From Myxococcales bacterium (GTDB taxonomy: Bacteria > Myxococcota > Myxococcia > Myxococcales > Myxococcaceae), in contig PMBV01000146.1 in NCBI GenBank assembly GCA_003153055.1, forward strand, positions 1-23,894: a DNA stretch of 23,894 bases, given 5' to 3'. Positions 1 through 7,890 of the stretch are shown here, in pieces (the stretch's first letter is position 1; every line of letters starts with the position of its first letter). A program made the position numbers and the translations under genes. The notes below the pieces were generated by a model. It did no database searches and was not told the DNA's origin. It saw only the letters and a list, made by a program, of their open reading frames with translations.

Positions 1-734
1 AACTGGTCACGGACGCGGGAGGCACCGACGCCGACGAACATCTCGACGATCTCGGAGCCCGAGATGGAGATGAACGGCTCACCCGCCTCGCCGGCGACTG
101 CTCGGGCCTTGAGCGTCTTGCCGGTGCCCGGAGGCCCGACCAAGAGCACTCCCTTGGGCATCCGAGCCCCCAGCCGGCCATAGGCCTTGGGGTCCTTGAG
201 GAAGGCGACGATCTCCTTCAGCTCTTCCTTCGCCTCGTCGACCCCAGCCACGTCAGCGAAGGTCGTCTTGGTGTCGGTCTCGACGTAGACCTTGGCCTTC
301 GACTTGCCGATGGACATCAGCCCTCCACCGCCTTGCCCCAACTTCGCCATGCGCCGGGCGAGGAACATCCACACGCCGAGAAACAGGAGCCCGGGGACGA
401 TCCACGAGAGGATCAACGGCAGCACGCTGTTGTCGACGTAGCCGGCGTAGGTCACTCCGTGGGCGTCAAGCTCCTTGGCCATCTCTGGATCGACCCGGGT
501 GGTGACGAAGCGCGTCTTCCCCTCGCGCGGGGTCTTGAGCTCGCCTCGAACGGTGTCCTGCGCCACCGTGACCTTCGAGACCTGATCGCCCCTCACCGCC
601 TTCTGGAACTCGGAGTACGGCAGCGTCAACTCGGCCTGGGCGCGCGCCAGCCAGCTCTGCACCGCCATGATGCCCAGGCCGGCCACCACGATGAAGATGA
701 GGTTGAAACCGGCCTTCTTGTTGAGGGGATTCAT
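1..734 (-). CDS. ftsH: ATP-dependent zinc metalloprotease FtsH, N-terminal part (cut by window edge)
   Basis: FtsH is a membrane-anchored AAA+ protease that unfolds and degrades misfolded membrane proteins and short-lived regulators. The 244 residues present match its usual N-terminal plan: a membrane segment at about 10-28, a periplasmic domain of about 75 residues, a second membrane segment at about 104-126, a Gly-rich linker (GQGGGG), the entry motif [14 protein letters not shown], Walker A GPPGTGKT at 200-207, and the pore-loop motif [13 protein letters not shown] at the end. The rest of the AAA module and the HEXXH protease domain lie beyond position 1. Two differences from the common consensus are visible: Lys follows the Walker A Leu (GKTLKARA, usually GKTLLARA), and the next block reads [16 protein letters not shown]. 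Myxobacteria often carry several FtsH paralogues, so this may be an accessory copy. There is no clear Shine-Dalgarno sequence before the ATG. Confidence 0.95.
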   Translation of the reverse strand, partial: MNPLNKKAGFNLIFIVVAGLGIMAVQSWLARAQAELTLPYSEFQKAVRGDQVSKVTVAQDTVRGELKTPREGKTRFVTTRVDPEMAKELDAHGVTYAGYVDNSVLPLILSWIVPGLLFLGVWMFLARRMAKLGQGGGGLMSIGKSKAKVYVETDTKTTFADVAGVDEAKEELKEIVAFLKDPKAYGRLGARMPKGVLLVGPPGTGKTLKARAVAGEAGEPFISISGSEIVEMFVGVGASRVRDQ

Positions 735-751
735 AGGGTATGGGTAACCAT
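731..751 (-). other. Possible six-codon upstream mini-ORF overlapping the ftsH start
   Basis: On the minus strand an ATG at 751 opens a frame of six codons (MVTHTL). Its TGA (733-731) overlaps the ftsH ATG (734-732) in the arrangement ATGA. Because ftsH itself has no obvious ribosome binding site, reinitiation after this mini-ORF is conceivable. With so short a frame, chance is at least as likely. Confidence 0.2.
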
Positions 752-868
752 TGCCTGATTCCCCGCAATCGCGGAAATGACGTCAGTTGACTTCGGAAAA
801 CCCGAACTCAATTCAGGCGCCGACAAACGGGCAGGAGCGGCACCCTTTGCCCGTCGTCTGGCACGGAG

Positions 869-2458
869 TCACTGGGGAGCGCTCCGGGCGGTCACCACCT
901 GGGTCACCGCGCAAGCCTTCGCCGATGGCAAGGTCGTGCGCATCGGCCGACTCAGGTCGGCGTTGGGGAGCGACCACGCGCACACGCCGAAGAAGTACCG
1001 CTCCCCGGGGGAAAGGAAGCCCGGAGGGAGGGTGATGGAGCGATTCGCAGCGCGGATGGCACCGACAAAGCTCGAGCCCGCGAGCCGCGCACCAGAGGCA
1101 TCGACCCCGATGGTGACTCGAAAGACGTCCAGCTCGTAGAACGTCGGGGTCCCGAGCGAAGGGGCTCCCCACTGGACCCGCGACTGCGTTCGGGCCACCA
1201 CGTGAGACTGGGCCTGAGCGTCCTGCCCGTCGATCGTCACACCCCGAGGAGACGAGATCAGGGGCCTCACCGAGAGCGGCGCGCGCACGAGCTGGCTCAC
1301 CATGGTAGAGAAGTAGGAGCCGCGAAACCGAGCCGTCAACGGCTCGCCGGTCTGGCCGACCTCCCAGCCCCCATCGGACGAGGGGATCTGCAGGGTCCCC
1401 TCCACCCAGTTGACCACCGAGAGCTGGGTCTCCCAGCTCGGGGGGAACGGAGTTCTCAGGTCGAAGGCGACGAAGACGCCCGCGTCTCGCTCGGGCTGCG
1501 CGTGACCGTCAGCCCCCAGGAGCTCCGAGAACAGGAGCACGGGCGCAGCGTCAGCCCCGGGTACGACCCCGAAGGGCACCGGAGCGACCGAGAGGCTCAT
1601 CGCCGAGGTCGAGGCTGCTCCGGGGAGCGGCTGGCTCGCTGCCCTGAAAGCTCTGGAGTCGATGATGCCGTCCATCGAGACAGCGCTGGCCGGGGGCGGG
1701 TCGGCCAGGGTCGCATCGAGATCGCTGTTGGCGCCAGGGCCGATGGCGTGACCTTGGAGGCTCGTGCTCTTGCGCACCGCCTGGTAGGCGACACCTCCGT
1801 CGTCCTGCAGGCTGACGAGCTGAAACACGTAGACGACGTCGGTGGGAATGATTCGAGCTGAGCCCTGGAGCGTGCCCCAGTCGAGCCACAGGTCGGCCGC
1901 GCGCTGGCCTGGAGTCAGGTCCCTCGGGCAGGACCCCACAGTGCCACAGGCGAGCCGGCTCGAGAGCACGCCAGCGTTTGGGCTCGACAGCGAGAGCTGG
2001 TCCCCCGAGTGCCAGGCCTCCAAGCCGCCGACCGCCAGGTGGACGGTCGCGGCATTCGAAGGGACCGTCTCTTGGTCAACGCGCCCAGCCCGCCGCTCAG
2101 AGAGATCCAGTTGGTCGAGCGCGGTGTCGACGAACTGTGAGCTCGCATACTCGGCCAGCCAGTGACCCGGCGGGGCGTTGGTCGCCGAGAACACGCCACG
2201 AGCACCCTGGAGCGGGAGCGCGACCCAGGCTCCGCCGTCGTCGATGAAGGCGACAGGAGGCCGCCCGAGCGAGCGGGGCTTGTCGGTGGTCGCCCCGCCC
2301 TGCGCCAGGTAGGTGTCGATGAATGACACCGTGACGACGCGCCCGCCGTCAGGAGCGAGGTCAACGCAGCGCCCGGTGTCGAAGCACAGCACCCGAGCGG
2401 CGTCGTAGTCGACGCACCCAGCGCCGATCAGCCCCACGAGCGCCACCGCCGTCCTCAC
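869..2458 (-). CDS. Large predicted lipoprotein of unknown function
   Basis: A 529-residue protein beginning at a GTG. The N-terminus MRTAVALVGLIGAGC is a short lipoprotein signal peptide with lipobox GAGC, so the mature protein would start at Cys15 and be anchored in the envelope. The body is rich in beta-type sequence and aromatic/Gly turns. The last 90 or so residues (phrases YELDVFRVTIGVDASG and SPGERYFFGVCAW) resemble a fibronectin-III-like fold, which is an inference. The start is chosen because the GTG at 2458 overlaps the TGA of the upstream TPR/PEGA gene in a 4-base GTGA junction and places the signal peptide exactly at the N-terminus; the open frame continues to 2596 but only through out-of-frame coding sequence of that gene. 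I recognise no named family. Similar paired PEGA/lipoprotein genes are common in myxobacteria, where functions are mostly unassigned. Confidence 0.8.
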   Translation of the reverse strand: MRTAVALVGLIGAGCVDYDAARVLCFDTGRCVDLAPDGGRVVTVSFIDTYLAQGGATTDKPRSLGRPPVAFIDDGGAWVALPLQGARGVFSATNAPPGHWLAEYASSQFVDTALDQLDLSERRAGRVDQETVPSNAATVHLAVGGLEAWHSGDQLSLSSPNAGVLSSRLACGTVGSCPRDLTPGQRAADLWLDWGTLQGSARIIPTDVVYVFQLVSLQDDGGVAYQAVRKSTSLQGHAIGPGANSDLDATLADPPPASAVSMDGIIDSRAFRAASQPLPGAASTSAMSLSVAPVPFGVVPGADAAPVLLFSELLGADGHAQPERDAGVFVAFDLRTPFPPSWETQLSVVNWVEGTLQIPSSDGGWEVGQTGEPLTARFRGSYFSTMVSQLVRAPLSVRPLISSPRGVTIDGQDAQAQSHVVARTQSRVQWGAPSLGTPTFYELDVFRVTIGVDASGARLAGSSFVGAIRAANRSITLPPGFLSPGERYFFGVCAWSLPNADLSRPMRTTLPSAKACAVTQVVTARSAPQ

Positions 2459-3429
2459 CGGAACCTCCCGCCGAGCCCGAGCCAGAACGAGCCCCCGGGC
2501 CCGACGAAGGCGGTGACCAGCGGTGACTCGCGCGAGAGGTACGCGAGCAGGCCACCCGCAGCCGTCGCGACGAGGCCGGTGCCGAGCCCCACCCAACCCA
2601 ACGGCTGGAGGATCTTGCCGTCACGAACGGCTCGATCCGCCGCCTCGCTGGTGACCGGCCCGGGGCCAGTCGAGAGGAGCCCGTAGTCGACACGCGCGAG
2701 GCCGAGGAGAACCCCGCCGACGACAGCCACGGCGAGCCCCGTGCCCAGCACGACCCAGGCCGCGGTGCGGAGCTCAGGGTTTCCTGCCCCAGCGCGCGGT
2801 GGTCGAGACGAGGTGGCCAGAGTGGGCGCGATGGTCGCCGCCACCTCGGGCATGGCCTCCTCACCAGGCTCGGCGGCTTCCAGCGTCACGGTCACCTCGC
2901 TCGCGTGAGTCAGAGACACTTCGAACGACCGGATTTCCGGTTCGAAGCCCGCGGCCGAGACGCGGATGGCGTGGTTTCCCCTCGCGAGCTCGACCGTCGC
3001 CGGTGAAGGGCCCACGTCCTTCTCGTCGACCTCGATGCGGGCCTCCTTGGGCTCGGCGAACACCGTCACCTGCTGCACACCGGTCTCCCGCAGCCGGCGC
3101 TCGAGGTTGGCGATGGCCTCACTGACGACCGCCTTGTCGGGGGGATTTTCCACCAGGCGCAGGTACTCGCGATAGCTCTTGAGCGCGCGGTTGGAGACGC
3201 CCAGTTTCTCGTAGCACCTGGCGATGTTGAACATGACATTGGGGTGCGGCCTGAGGCGGTACACCTCTTCGAACAGCACCACGGCCTGAGCGTACTGGCT
3301 GGCCGCGTAGAGCTTCGACGCGGTCACGAAGGTCGTTTCGAGCGTCGTGGGCACGCGCTCAGACGACTCACCAGGCGACCGAGACGGCGCCGCCAGACAC
3401 AAGACCACCGTGAGACCCAGGAACCCCAT
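2455..3429 (-). CDS. TPR and PEGA domain membrane protein
   Basis: A 324-residue protein. Residues 1-15 form a signal peptide (MGFLGLTVVLCLAAP). Residues about 35-115 hold tetratricopeptide helices (VLFEEVYRLRPHPNVMFNIA, then RCYEKLGVSNRALKSYREYL). Residues about 120-185 form a PEGA domain, visible in the pattern VTVFAEPKEARIEVDEKDVG, then LARGNHAIRVSAAGFEP. Two hydrophobic segments follow at about 223-245 and 277-298. PEGA domains occur in surface proteins, often next to TPRs; no catalytic activity is indicated. The start at 3429 is supported by the strong ribosome binding site GGGGGAGGAC just upstream; the longer open frame to 3636 is rejected. Its stop overlaps the start of the lipoprotein gene by four bases, so the two are probably co-translated and may act together in the envelope. 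Confidence 0.85.
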   Translation of the reverse strand: MGFLGLTVVLCLAAPSRSPGESSERVPTTLETTFVTASKLYAASQYAQAVVLFEEVYRLRPHPNVMFNIARCYEKLGVSNRALKSYREYLRLVENPPDKAVVSEAIANLERRLRETGVQQVTVFAEPKEARIEVDEKDVGPSPATVELARGNHAIRVSAAGFEPEIRSFEVSLTHASEVTVTLEAAEPGEEAMPEVAATIAPTLATSSRPPRAGAGNPELRTAAWVVLGTGLAVAVVGGVLLGLARVDYGLLSTGPGPVTSEAADRAVRDGKILQPLGWVGLGTGLVATAAGGLLAYLSRESPLVTAFVGPGGSFWLGLGGRFR

Positions 3430-3691
3430 CAGTCCTCCCCCTCGCTGGCCAAGGTCTCCATATGCCAGACGGCGGCGAGCGTGCCAACCACGCGGTGCGC
3501 GGCCAGGGTGAAGCCGTAGGAGCCGGAGCGCACCGTGGCGACCGCTCGCCCGGGCCGCGCGAAAGGGGAACGCCCGGTTGGAGAGATCCCTTTTCGTTGT
3601 GGACCCCGCGTCGAAGGGGCCGATACTCGCCCCCACGGAGCCAGTCGCAGCACGACGAGGAGCCGCAACGCTTCAGGTCCCGAGGTGTCGC
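3430..3691. promoter_or_regulatory. Divergent promoter region between the PEGA and secreted helical protein genes
   Basis: The two flanking genes start at 3429 (minus) and 3692 (plus), so promoters for both should lie here. A weak sigma70-like pair for the plus-strand gene is TTGTGG at 3597-3602 and GATACT at 3622-3627, but the 19-base spacer is longer than ideal. Nothing else convincing is visible. Confidence 0.3.
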
Positions 3692-4489
3692 ATGGTGAGA
3701 TGGTTCGCGTTGGTGACCCTGGTTGGCTCCGCCTCGACGCTGGCGGCCGACTACGACGAGCTGAGCCGCAAGGCTGACGAGGCGCTGGCCGCCGGGCGAC
3801 TGGCCGAGGCCCAGCAGGCCTACCTCGAGAGCGTGACATTGCCCGGCCGGGGCCCGTGGGATCCCAACCTCAGCCGCCTGGTACTCGCGGCCAGTGAGCA
3901 AGGTCGATCGGCGTCGGTGCGGGCGGTCACCGGGCAGGACGCTCGCGGCCTCCTCCTCCGCGCGCTCCTCGACGCGGCAGGTGGTGACCTCGGCGCTGCC
4001 CGGAAGTCGCAACAGCAAGCGGTGGCGCTCATCACCGCGGCCGACGCGGCGAGCCCCAGCCTCGCTCCCGCGCTGACCTTGCTGGCGTTTCTCGAACGAG
4101 CCGATGGAGACGAGGCCGCCGCCAAGGTGAGCGACGAGCGGGCCATGAGGCTCAGGCACAAGGCGACGAGAGAAGACCCACTGGACCAGGCGCTCCTGCT
4201 GGCGTCGGGCGCCGCGGCGAAGGAGCGCGAGAAGAAGACGGCCAAGGCCGCGCCGGAGGCCTGGGCGAAGGCGGGGGCGGCGCTCGCCGCGGCGGGAGGC
4301 GCGGGCCATGGGCTGGCTCCGGCGGCGATCGAGCGCGAGGCCACGCTGCTCGAGAAGCTCGGCCGGGGCGCCGCGGCCAAGGCCGCTCGGGCGAGGGCTG
4401 AGTCGGCCGTGAAGGGCGTCCAGGAAAAGGCCCACACCGAAGCATCGGCCGGCACGCCGTGTTGCTTCAGCTCGCCAGGCGTCTGGTGA
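3692..4489 (+). CDS. Secreted Ala-rich helical (TPR-like) protein
   Basis: A 265-residue protein with a signal peptide at residues 1-19 (MVRWFALVTLVGSASTLAA, likely cut before DYDEL), so it is exported. The first mature helices (DELSRKADEALAAGRLAEAQQAYLES) look like a tetratricopeptide unit, and the rest is a run of Ala/Glu/Lys-rich helices. The start ATG at 3692 has GAGGT a few bases upstream and puts the signal peptide at the terminus; the longer frame from 3578 adds only unrelated residues. The end (GTPCCFSSPGVW) is not helical and has two adjacent cysteines. Function is unknown. It is divergent from the TPR/PEGA gene, which also bears TPRs, so a shared envelope role is possible but unproven. 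Confidence 0.65.
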   Translation: MVRWFALVTLVGSASTLAADYDELSRKADEALAAGRLAEAQQAYLESVTLPGRGPWDPNLSRLVLAASEQGRSASVRAVTGQDARGLLLRALLDAAGGDLGAARKSQQQAVALITAADAASPSLAPALTLLAFLERADGDEAAAKVSDERAMRLRHKATREDPLDQALLLASGAAAKEREKKTAKAAPEAWAKAGAALAAAGGAGHGLAPAAIEREATLLEKLGRGAAAKAARARAESAVKGVQEKAHTEASAGTPCCFSSPGVW

Positions 4490-4529
4490 CGTGCACGTCC
4501 GCGTGTTGAGTCGGATGCCGTGGCCCAAC

Positions 4530-4576
4530 CCGCCAGCCGCATCCCGCCAGCCGTATCCCGCCAGCCGTATCCCGCC
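4530..4576. repeat. Tandem 14-bp repeat, three copies plus a partial fourth
   Basis: The unit CCGCCAGCCGTATC occurs at 4530-4543 (one mismatch, CGCATC), 4544-4557 and 4558-4571, then CCGCC begins a fourth. It sits in the short space between two convergent genes, downstream of both stops. It has no palindromic arms and no U-tract, so a terminator is not indicated. It is a small variable-number repeat candidate. Confidence 0.85.
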
Positions 4577-4679
4577 TCCGTTGGGTCGTGCCCGCAAACG
4601 CACCCGCTCCCGGTCGCGGCCCCGGCAGTTCCTCGCTTCCCAAGCGCCCCGCGGTCTCCGTGCGCTCCCGTGCTCGGAC

Positions 4680-6881
4680 TCACCCGCCGGGAGCGACCTG
4701 GCTCGTGGGGCTCGGGGTCGCCGGGGCACCGACGGCCGGAGCCACAGGTGCCCGAGACGCGGCGACCTTCTGTGACATCGTCTCTTCGAGGACACGGGCG
4801 AACTCGGCGATCGACGGGTCGGCCTGCCCCTGGGCGGCCCGCAGCGCCGGCCACCATGGCGTGTTGGGCTGTGCCGCCTTCACCAACCCCGCGACCAGGG
4901 CGTCGATGGCGAGCGGCCGCTCCTTCTCGGGCATTGCCTTGAGCGCGGCCACCAGCTCGTCGGGCGCGTCGCTGGCGATCACCGCGAGGTTCTCGGCGAG
5001 CCAGGCCGACAAGCCTTCGTCGGGAGCACAGAGGCGGACGAGCTCGAGGAGGCGAGCGCAGGCCTCGACGGACCCCGTGGAAGCGAGCTCGACCAGTGAC
5101 GGCACGAGCGGAGTGTCGAGGCCGGCCTGCTTGGCGGCCCGGGCCAGCCGACCGAAGGTGTCCTCGGTCGCCTGGGCACTGTCGAGCAACATGCGGGCGT
5201 TCGCGCTCTCCCGCGGGTCCGACTGGTAGGCGGCCTCGGCGATGAAGGCCCGCACCGCGGGATCCTTCTCGCTGAACCAGGCCGTCCGGAGGAACGGCAC
5301 ACTCCGACGATCGGCCTTCTGACGCAGTGAAACGTAGGTCTTGAGGCGGCTGCTCAGCTCCTCGAAGGGCCCCACGACCGAAGGCAACGAGGTGAGCGAC
5401 GCGACCGCCGCCGAGGGCCCACCCGCCGAGCCAGACGCCGCCACCGCCGCGGCCAGCGCGTCGATGTGCTGCACCACGCCGCTGGCCCGGCCGGGGAAGT
5501 CATTCACCATGATGGAGAAGACGAAGCGCTCGCCCCCCACGGCCTGCACGTAGCCGGAGAGGGCCGACACGTTCTCGAGGGTGCCCGTCTTGGCCCTGAG
5601 CCGCCCCACGGCGTCCGACCCCTCGAAGCGGTTCCTGAGCGTGCCGTCTTTGCCCGCGATGCACATCGCCGACAGGTACTCGGGCATCAGGGGGAAGCGC
5701 CCCAGCATCGTGGAGAGCAGGCGATTGGTCTGGTCAGCCGAGAAGCGGTTGGCGTCGTTGAGCCCCGAGCCGTTCTTCATCACGTAGGAGCCTCGGGCGA
5801 GGCCTACCTCCTTCTCGAGGAACTCCTCCACCACGTCGATGCCGGCCGCCGTGCTGCCGGGAGCCCCGCGCCCTTCGGCTCCGAGCGTCTTGATGAGCTG
5901 CTCGGCCACGAAGTTCGACGAGTGCTTCTCGAGCTTCTTCAGCACCAGATCGAGCGTGTCAGACTGGGCGAGGTGGAGCAGCTTGGCCCGCTCTGCCACC
6001 ACCCCCAGCCGCACCCGACCCTTCACCTTGATGCCTCGATCCCTGAGCAACTCCTTCAACGTGTTGCCGAAGTACAGGGCCGGCTGGTCGATCTTCTTCC
6101 ACGCCGTCCACACGCCCTTGTCGACCGGCACCACCCCCTTGACCTCGAGGCGCTGGCGCTTCTGGTCCCGATCGATCGTCGAGCTCACCGTGTAGCGACG
6201 CTCCGTCTTGGTGCCCGTTCGCACGTCGGCCTCGAGGACGAAATAGTCTGACGAAGGCTCGAGCTCGACGACTGCCCTGCCCCCAACCATCTCCGACGGC
6301 CGGAGGTACACCCCGATGGCGTTCGAGTTGAGTGACAGCGCCCCGGTGGGTGCCAAGTAGGCCTTGTCGCCCCACTCCTGCTCGTACCCCGGAGCCAGCC
6401 GTTCGCCGTCGAAGTACGACTCGTCCAGCACCAACTCCTGAATCTCCTTGAGCCCGGCGTGTGACAGCTCGGTCACGATTCCGTACAGCCGCTCCGTCGT
6501 CATGGTCGGGTCGCCGCGTCCACGCACGTAAAGGAACTTGGCCTTCCCTGCCTGAAAGTCGGGTTCGGTGAGGAACTCGGTCTCGAAGCGAAACTCGGGG
6601 CCCAGCCGGACCAACGCCGCGGCCGCGGTGAAAAGCTTCACATTTGACGCGGGGTTGAGCAGCTCTTCGGCGTCTTTGGCGAACACCACCTGGCCGTCGT
6701 CGAGGCTCTTGACCTGCACCGTGACGCGAGCCGACTTGAGTGGCGTCCGGTCAACGACGGACTGGATCGCCTGCCGCAGGGCGTCGCGATCGCTCTGCTT
6801 GGCTGGTCTGGGCGGGGCAGCGGACACAGCTGCCGACCCGAGCATCAGCGCCAGCAGTGACGGGAAGATGGTGGAATGCAT
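4680..6881 (-). CDS. dacB: D-alanyl-D-alanine carboxypeptidase/endopeptidase, PBP4 (S13) family, with C-terminal extension
   Basis: PBP4-type enzymes act in the periplasm, removing the terminal D-Ala from peptidoglycan stem peptides and cutting D-Ala-mDAP crosslinks. The signal peptide is residues 1-21 (MHSTIFPSLLALMLGSAAVSA). All three penicillin-binding motifs are present in order: SxxK as S79-N-V-K82 (NPASNVKLFTAA), SxN as S321-S-N323 (KHSSNFVAEQ), and KTG at 431-433 (RAKTGTLENVSALSGYV). The spacing fits S13 enzymes, with the long inserted domain between the first two motifs. At 733 residues it is about 240 longer than the usual 450-500. The extra part (about 490-733) is Ala/Leu-rich and helical, resembling HEAT-type repeats, and could dock a partner or substrate. 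No clear Shine-Dalgarno sequence precedes the ATG. It is divergent from the SRPBCC gene by only 68 bases. Confidence 0.93.
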   Translation of the reverse strand: MHSTIFPSLLALMLGSAAVSAAPPRPAKQSDRDALRQAIQSVVDRTPLKSARVTVQVKSLDDGQVVFAKDAEELLNPASNVKLFTAAAALVRLGPEFRFETEFLTEPDFQAGKAKFLYVRGRGDPTMTTERLYGIVTELSHAGLKEIQELVLDESYFDGERLAPGYEQEWGDKAYLAPTGALSLNSNAIGVYLRPSEMVGGRAVVELEPSSDYFVLEADVRTGTKTERRYTVSSTIDRDQKRQRLEVKGVVPVDKGVWTAWKKIDQPALYFGNTLKELLRDRGIKVKGRVRLGVVAERAKLLHLAQSDTLDLVLKKLEKHSSNFVAEQLIKTLGAEGRGAPGSTAAGIDVVEEFLEKEVGLARGSYVMKNGSGLNDANRFSADQTNRLLSTMLGRFPLMPEYLSAMCIAGKDGTLRNRFEGSDAVGRLRAKTGTLENVSALSGYVQAVGGERFVFSIMVNDFPGRASGVVQHIDALAAAVAASGSAGGPSAAVASLTSLPSVVGPFEELSSRLKTYVSLRQKADRRSVPFLRTAWFSEKDPAVRAFIAEAAYQSDPRESANARMLLDSAQATEDTFGRLARAAKQAGLDTPLVPSLVELASTGSVEACARLLELVRLCAPDEGLSAWLAENLAVIASDAPDELVAALKAMPEKERPLAIDALVAGLVKAAQPNTPWWPALRAAQGQADPSIAEFARVLEETMSQKVAASRAPVAPAVGAPATPSPTSQVAPGG

Positions 6882-6949
6882 GGGAGAGCATAAAGTTAAC
6901 GTCGAACGCGCCCTTTCGAAAGAAGAGGGCCCAAAGTGTGGAGGGCTGT
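6882..6949. promoter_or_regulatory. Compact divergent promoter region, dacB / SRPBCC gene
   Basis: Only 68 bases separate the two divergent start codons. The dacB-proximal end is AT-rich (CATAAAGTTAAC at 6889-6900), unusual for this window, and could hold an overlapping -10 element for one or both genes. If it is the dacB -10, the transcript would start almost at the ATG, which would fit the absence of a dacB ribosome binding site. The plus gene has GGAGGG five bases before its ATG. Confidence 0.3.
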
Positions 6950-7828
6950 ATGCCTGAAACGATTTCCGTCTCGCGGGTCATTCCGGCTCGCGCCGAACGT
7001 ATTTTCACGGCCTGGCTCGACGCGGATGAGCACGCGAAGATGACTGGGTCCGGCGCAACCGCTGCCTCCGATGGGACATTCACCGCGTGGGATGGCTACA
7101 TCAAGGGTCGCACCATCGAGTCGAGCTCGCCTTCGCGCATCGTGCAGCGCTGGCGCACCACCGAGTTCCCCGAAGGCGCCGATGACTCGACGCTCACCGT
7201 GACCTTGGAGGATCTCGGCGCCGAAGGCACCAAGGTGACCCTCGCCCAAGAAGGCATGCCCGAGGGCCAGAGCGACAGCTACGCCGACGGCTGGGACAAG
7301 TTCTACTTCGACCCGATGATGAAGTACTTCTCGTCGGCCGGCTCGCGCCTCAAGGACGTGGGCGCCGCCATCGAGCAGGCGGTGGAGAAGACCGGCGAGG
7401 CCGTAGGTCAGGCCATTCAGGAGGCGACCGGGGAGCTGAGCGAGACAGCCAAGCAGGCCGCTGACGCAGTGAAGAACGCGGGAGTCCAGGCCAAGAAGGC
7501 AGTGAAGGCCGTCAAGAAGGTGCAGAAGTCAGCGGTGGCCAAGGCCAAGGCCGTGGGCCAGAAGGTCGGCACGTTCTTGGGGGTGAAGCAGAAGGCTCCG
7601 GCTTCGAAGCCCGTCGCGAAGAAGGCAGCACCGATGAAGGCATCACCGATGAAGGCATCACCGAAGAAGGCCGCGCCGGCGAAGGCAGCGCCGCCCAAGA
7701 AGCCAGCGACCAAGAAGGCTGCGCCGAAGAAGGCCGCCCCCATGAAGGCAGCACCCAAGAAGGTCGCGGCGAAGAAGCCCGCACCCAAGAAGCCCGCCCC
7801 CAAGGCGAAGGCGGCGAGTCGTCGGTAG
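6950..7828 (+). CDS. SRPBCC (AHSA1-like) domain protein with histone-H1-like Lys/Ala/Pro tail
   Basis: A 292-residue, probably cytoplasmic protein in three parts. Residues 1-125 match the AHSA1/START-like SRPBCC fold (SVSRVIPARAERIFTAWLD, then WDGYIKGRTIE, IVQRWRTTEFPEG, TLTVTLEDLG, GTKVTLAQEGMPEG, and closing GWDKFYFDPMMKYF); such domains bind hydrophobic ligands or Hsp90. Residues about 132-205 form an amphipathic Ala/Lys/Glu helix region. Residues about 213-292 are a tail with 25 Lys in 80 residues, built from KKAAP/KKPAP-type units, much like bacterial and eukaryotic H1 tails and therefore likely to bind DNA or another polyanion. An exact 15-bp tandem duplication lies inside the tail. The start is set by GGAGGG at the right distance and by homology; longer frames upstream are rejected. 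The fusion is the odd feature. The precise role is unknown. Confidence 0.85.
   Translation: MPETISVSRVIPARAERIFTAWLDADEHAKMTGSGATAASDGTFTAWDGYIKGRTIESSSPSRIVQRWRTTEFPEGADDSTLTVTLEDLGAEGTKVTLAQEGMPEGQSDSYADGWDKFYFDPMMKYFSSAGSRLKDVGAAIEQAVEKTGEAVGQAIQEATGELSETAKQAADAVKNAGVQAKKAVKAVKKVQKSAVAKAKAVGQKVGTFLGVKQKAPASKPVAKKAAPMKASPMKASPKKAAPAKAAPPKKPATKKAAPKKAAPMKAAPKKVAAKKPAPKKPAPKAKAASRR
7631..7660 (+). repeat. Exact tandem duplication of a 15-bp unit in the Lys-rich tail
   Basis: CCGATGAAGGCATCA occurs twice without mismatch (7631-7645 and 7646-7660). It is followed by a related unit starting CCGAAGAAGG. It encodes repeated PMKAS units, suggesting recent slippage-driven lengthening of the H1-like tail. 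Confidence 0.8.
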
Positions 7829-7846
7829 GGGTGACGGGGAAACCGA

Positions 7847-7882
7847 GCGTCACGCATTGGGCCCGGAGCCCCGAGCGTGACG
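7847..7882. terminator. Possible bidirectional terminator hairpin between convergent genes
   Basis: Between two convergent stops the sequence has outer arms CGTCACG (7848-7854) and CGTGACG (7876-7882) and an inner stem GGGC/GCCC (7859-7862 and 7868-7871). There is no clear T-run on either side, so a classical Rho-independent terminator is only suggested. Confidence 0.3.
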
Positions 7883-7890
7883 TCCACCGG

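Noticed and set aside
3368..4795. Long minus-strand open frame (475 codons) opposite the secreted helical protein
   Set aside because: Arg/Pro-rich composition typical of an antisense frame in GC-rich DNA, no ribosome binding site or motif, and it covers the PEGA gene start and the plus-strand gene.
7417..7887. Minus-strand frame with a repeating hydrophobic FLGAAF pattern that looks like a membrane protein
   Set aside because: It is the exact antisense of the Lys/Ala/Pro tail; the hydrophobic repeat is an artefact of reading AAG and GCC codons backwards.
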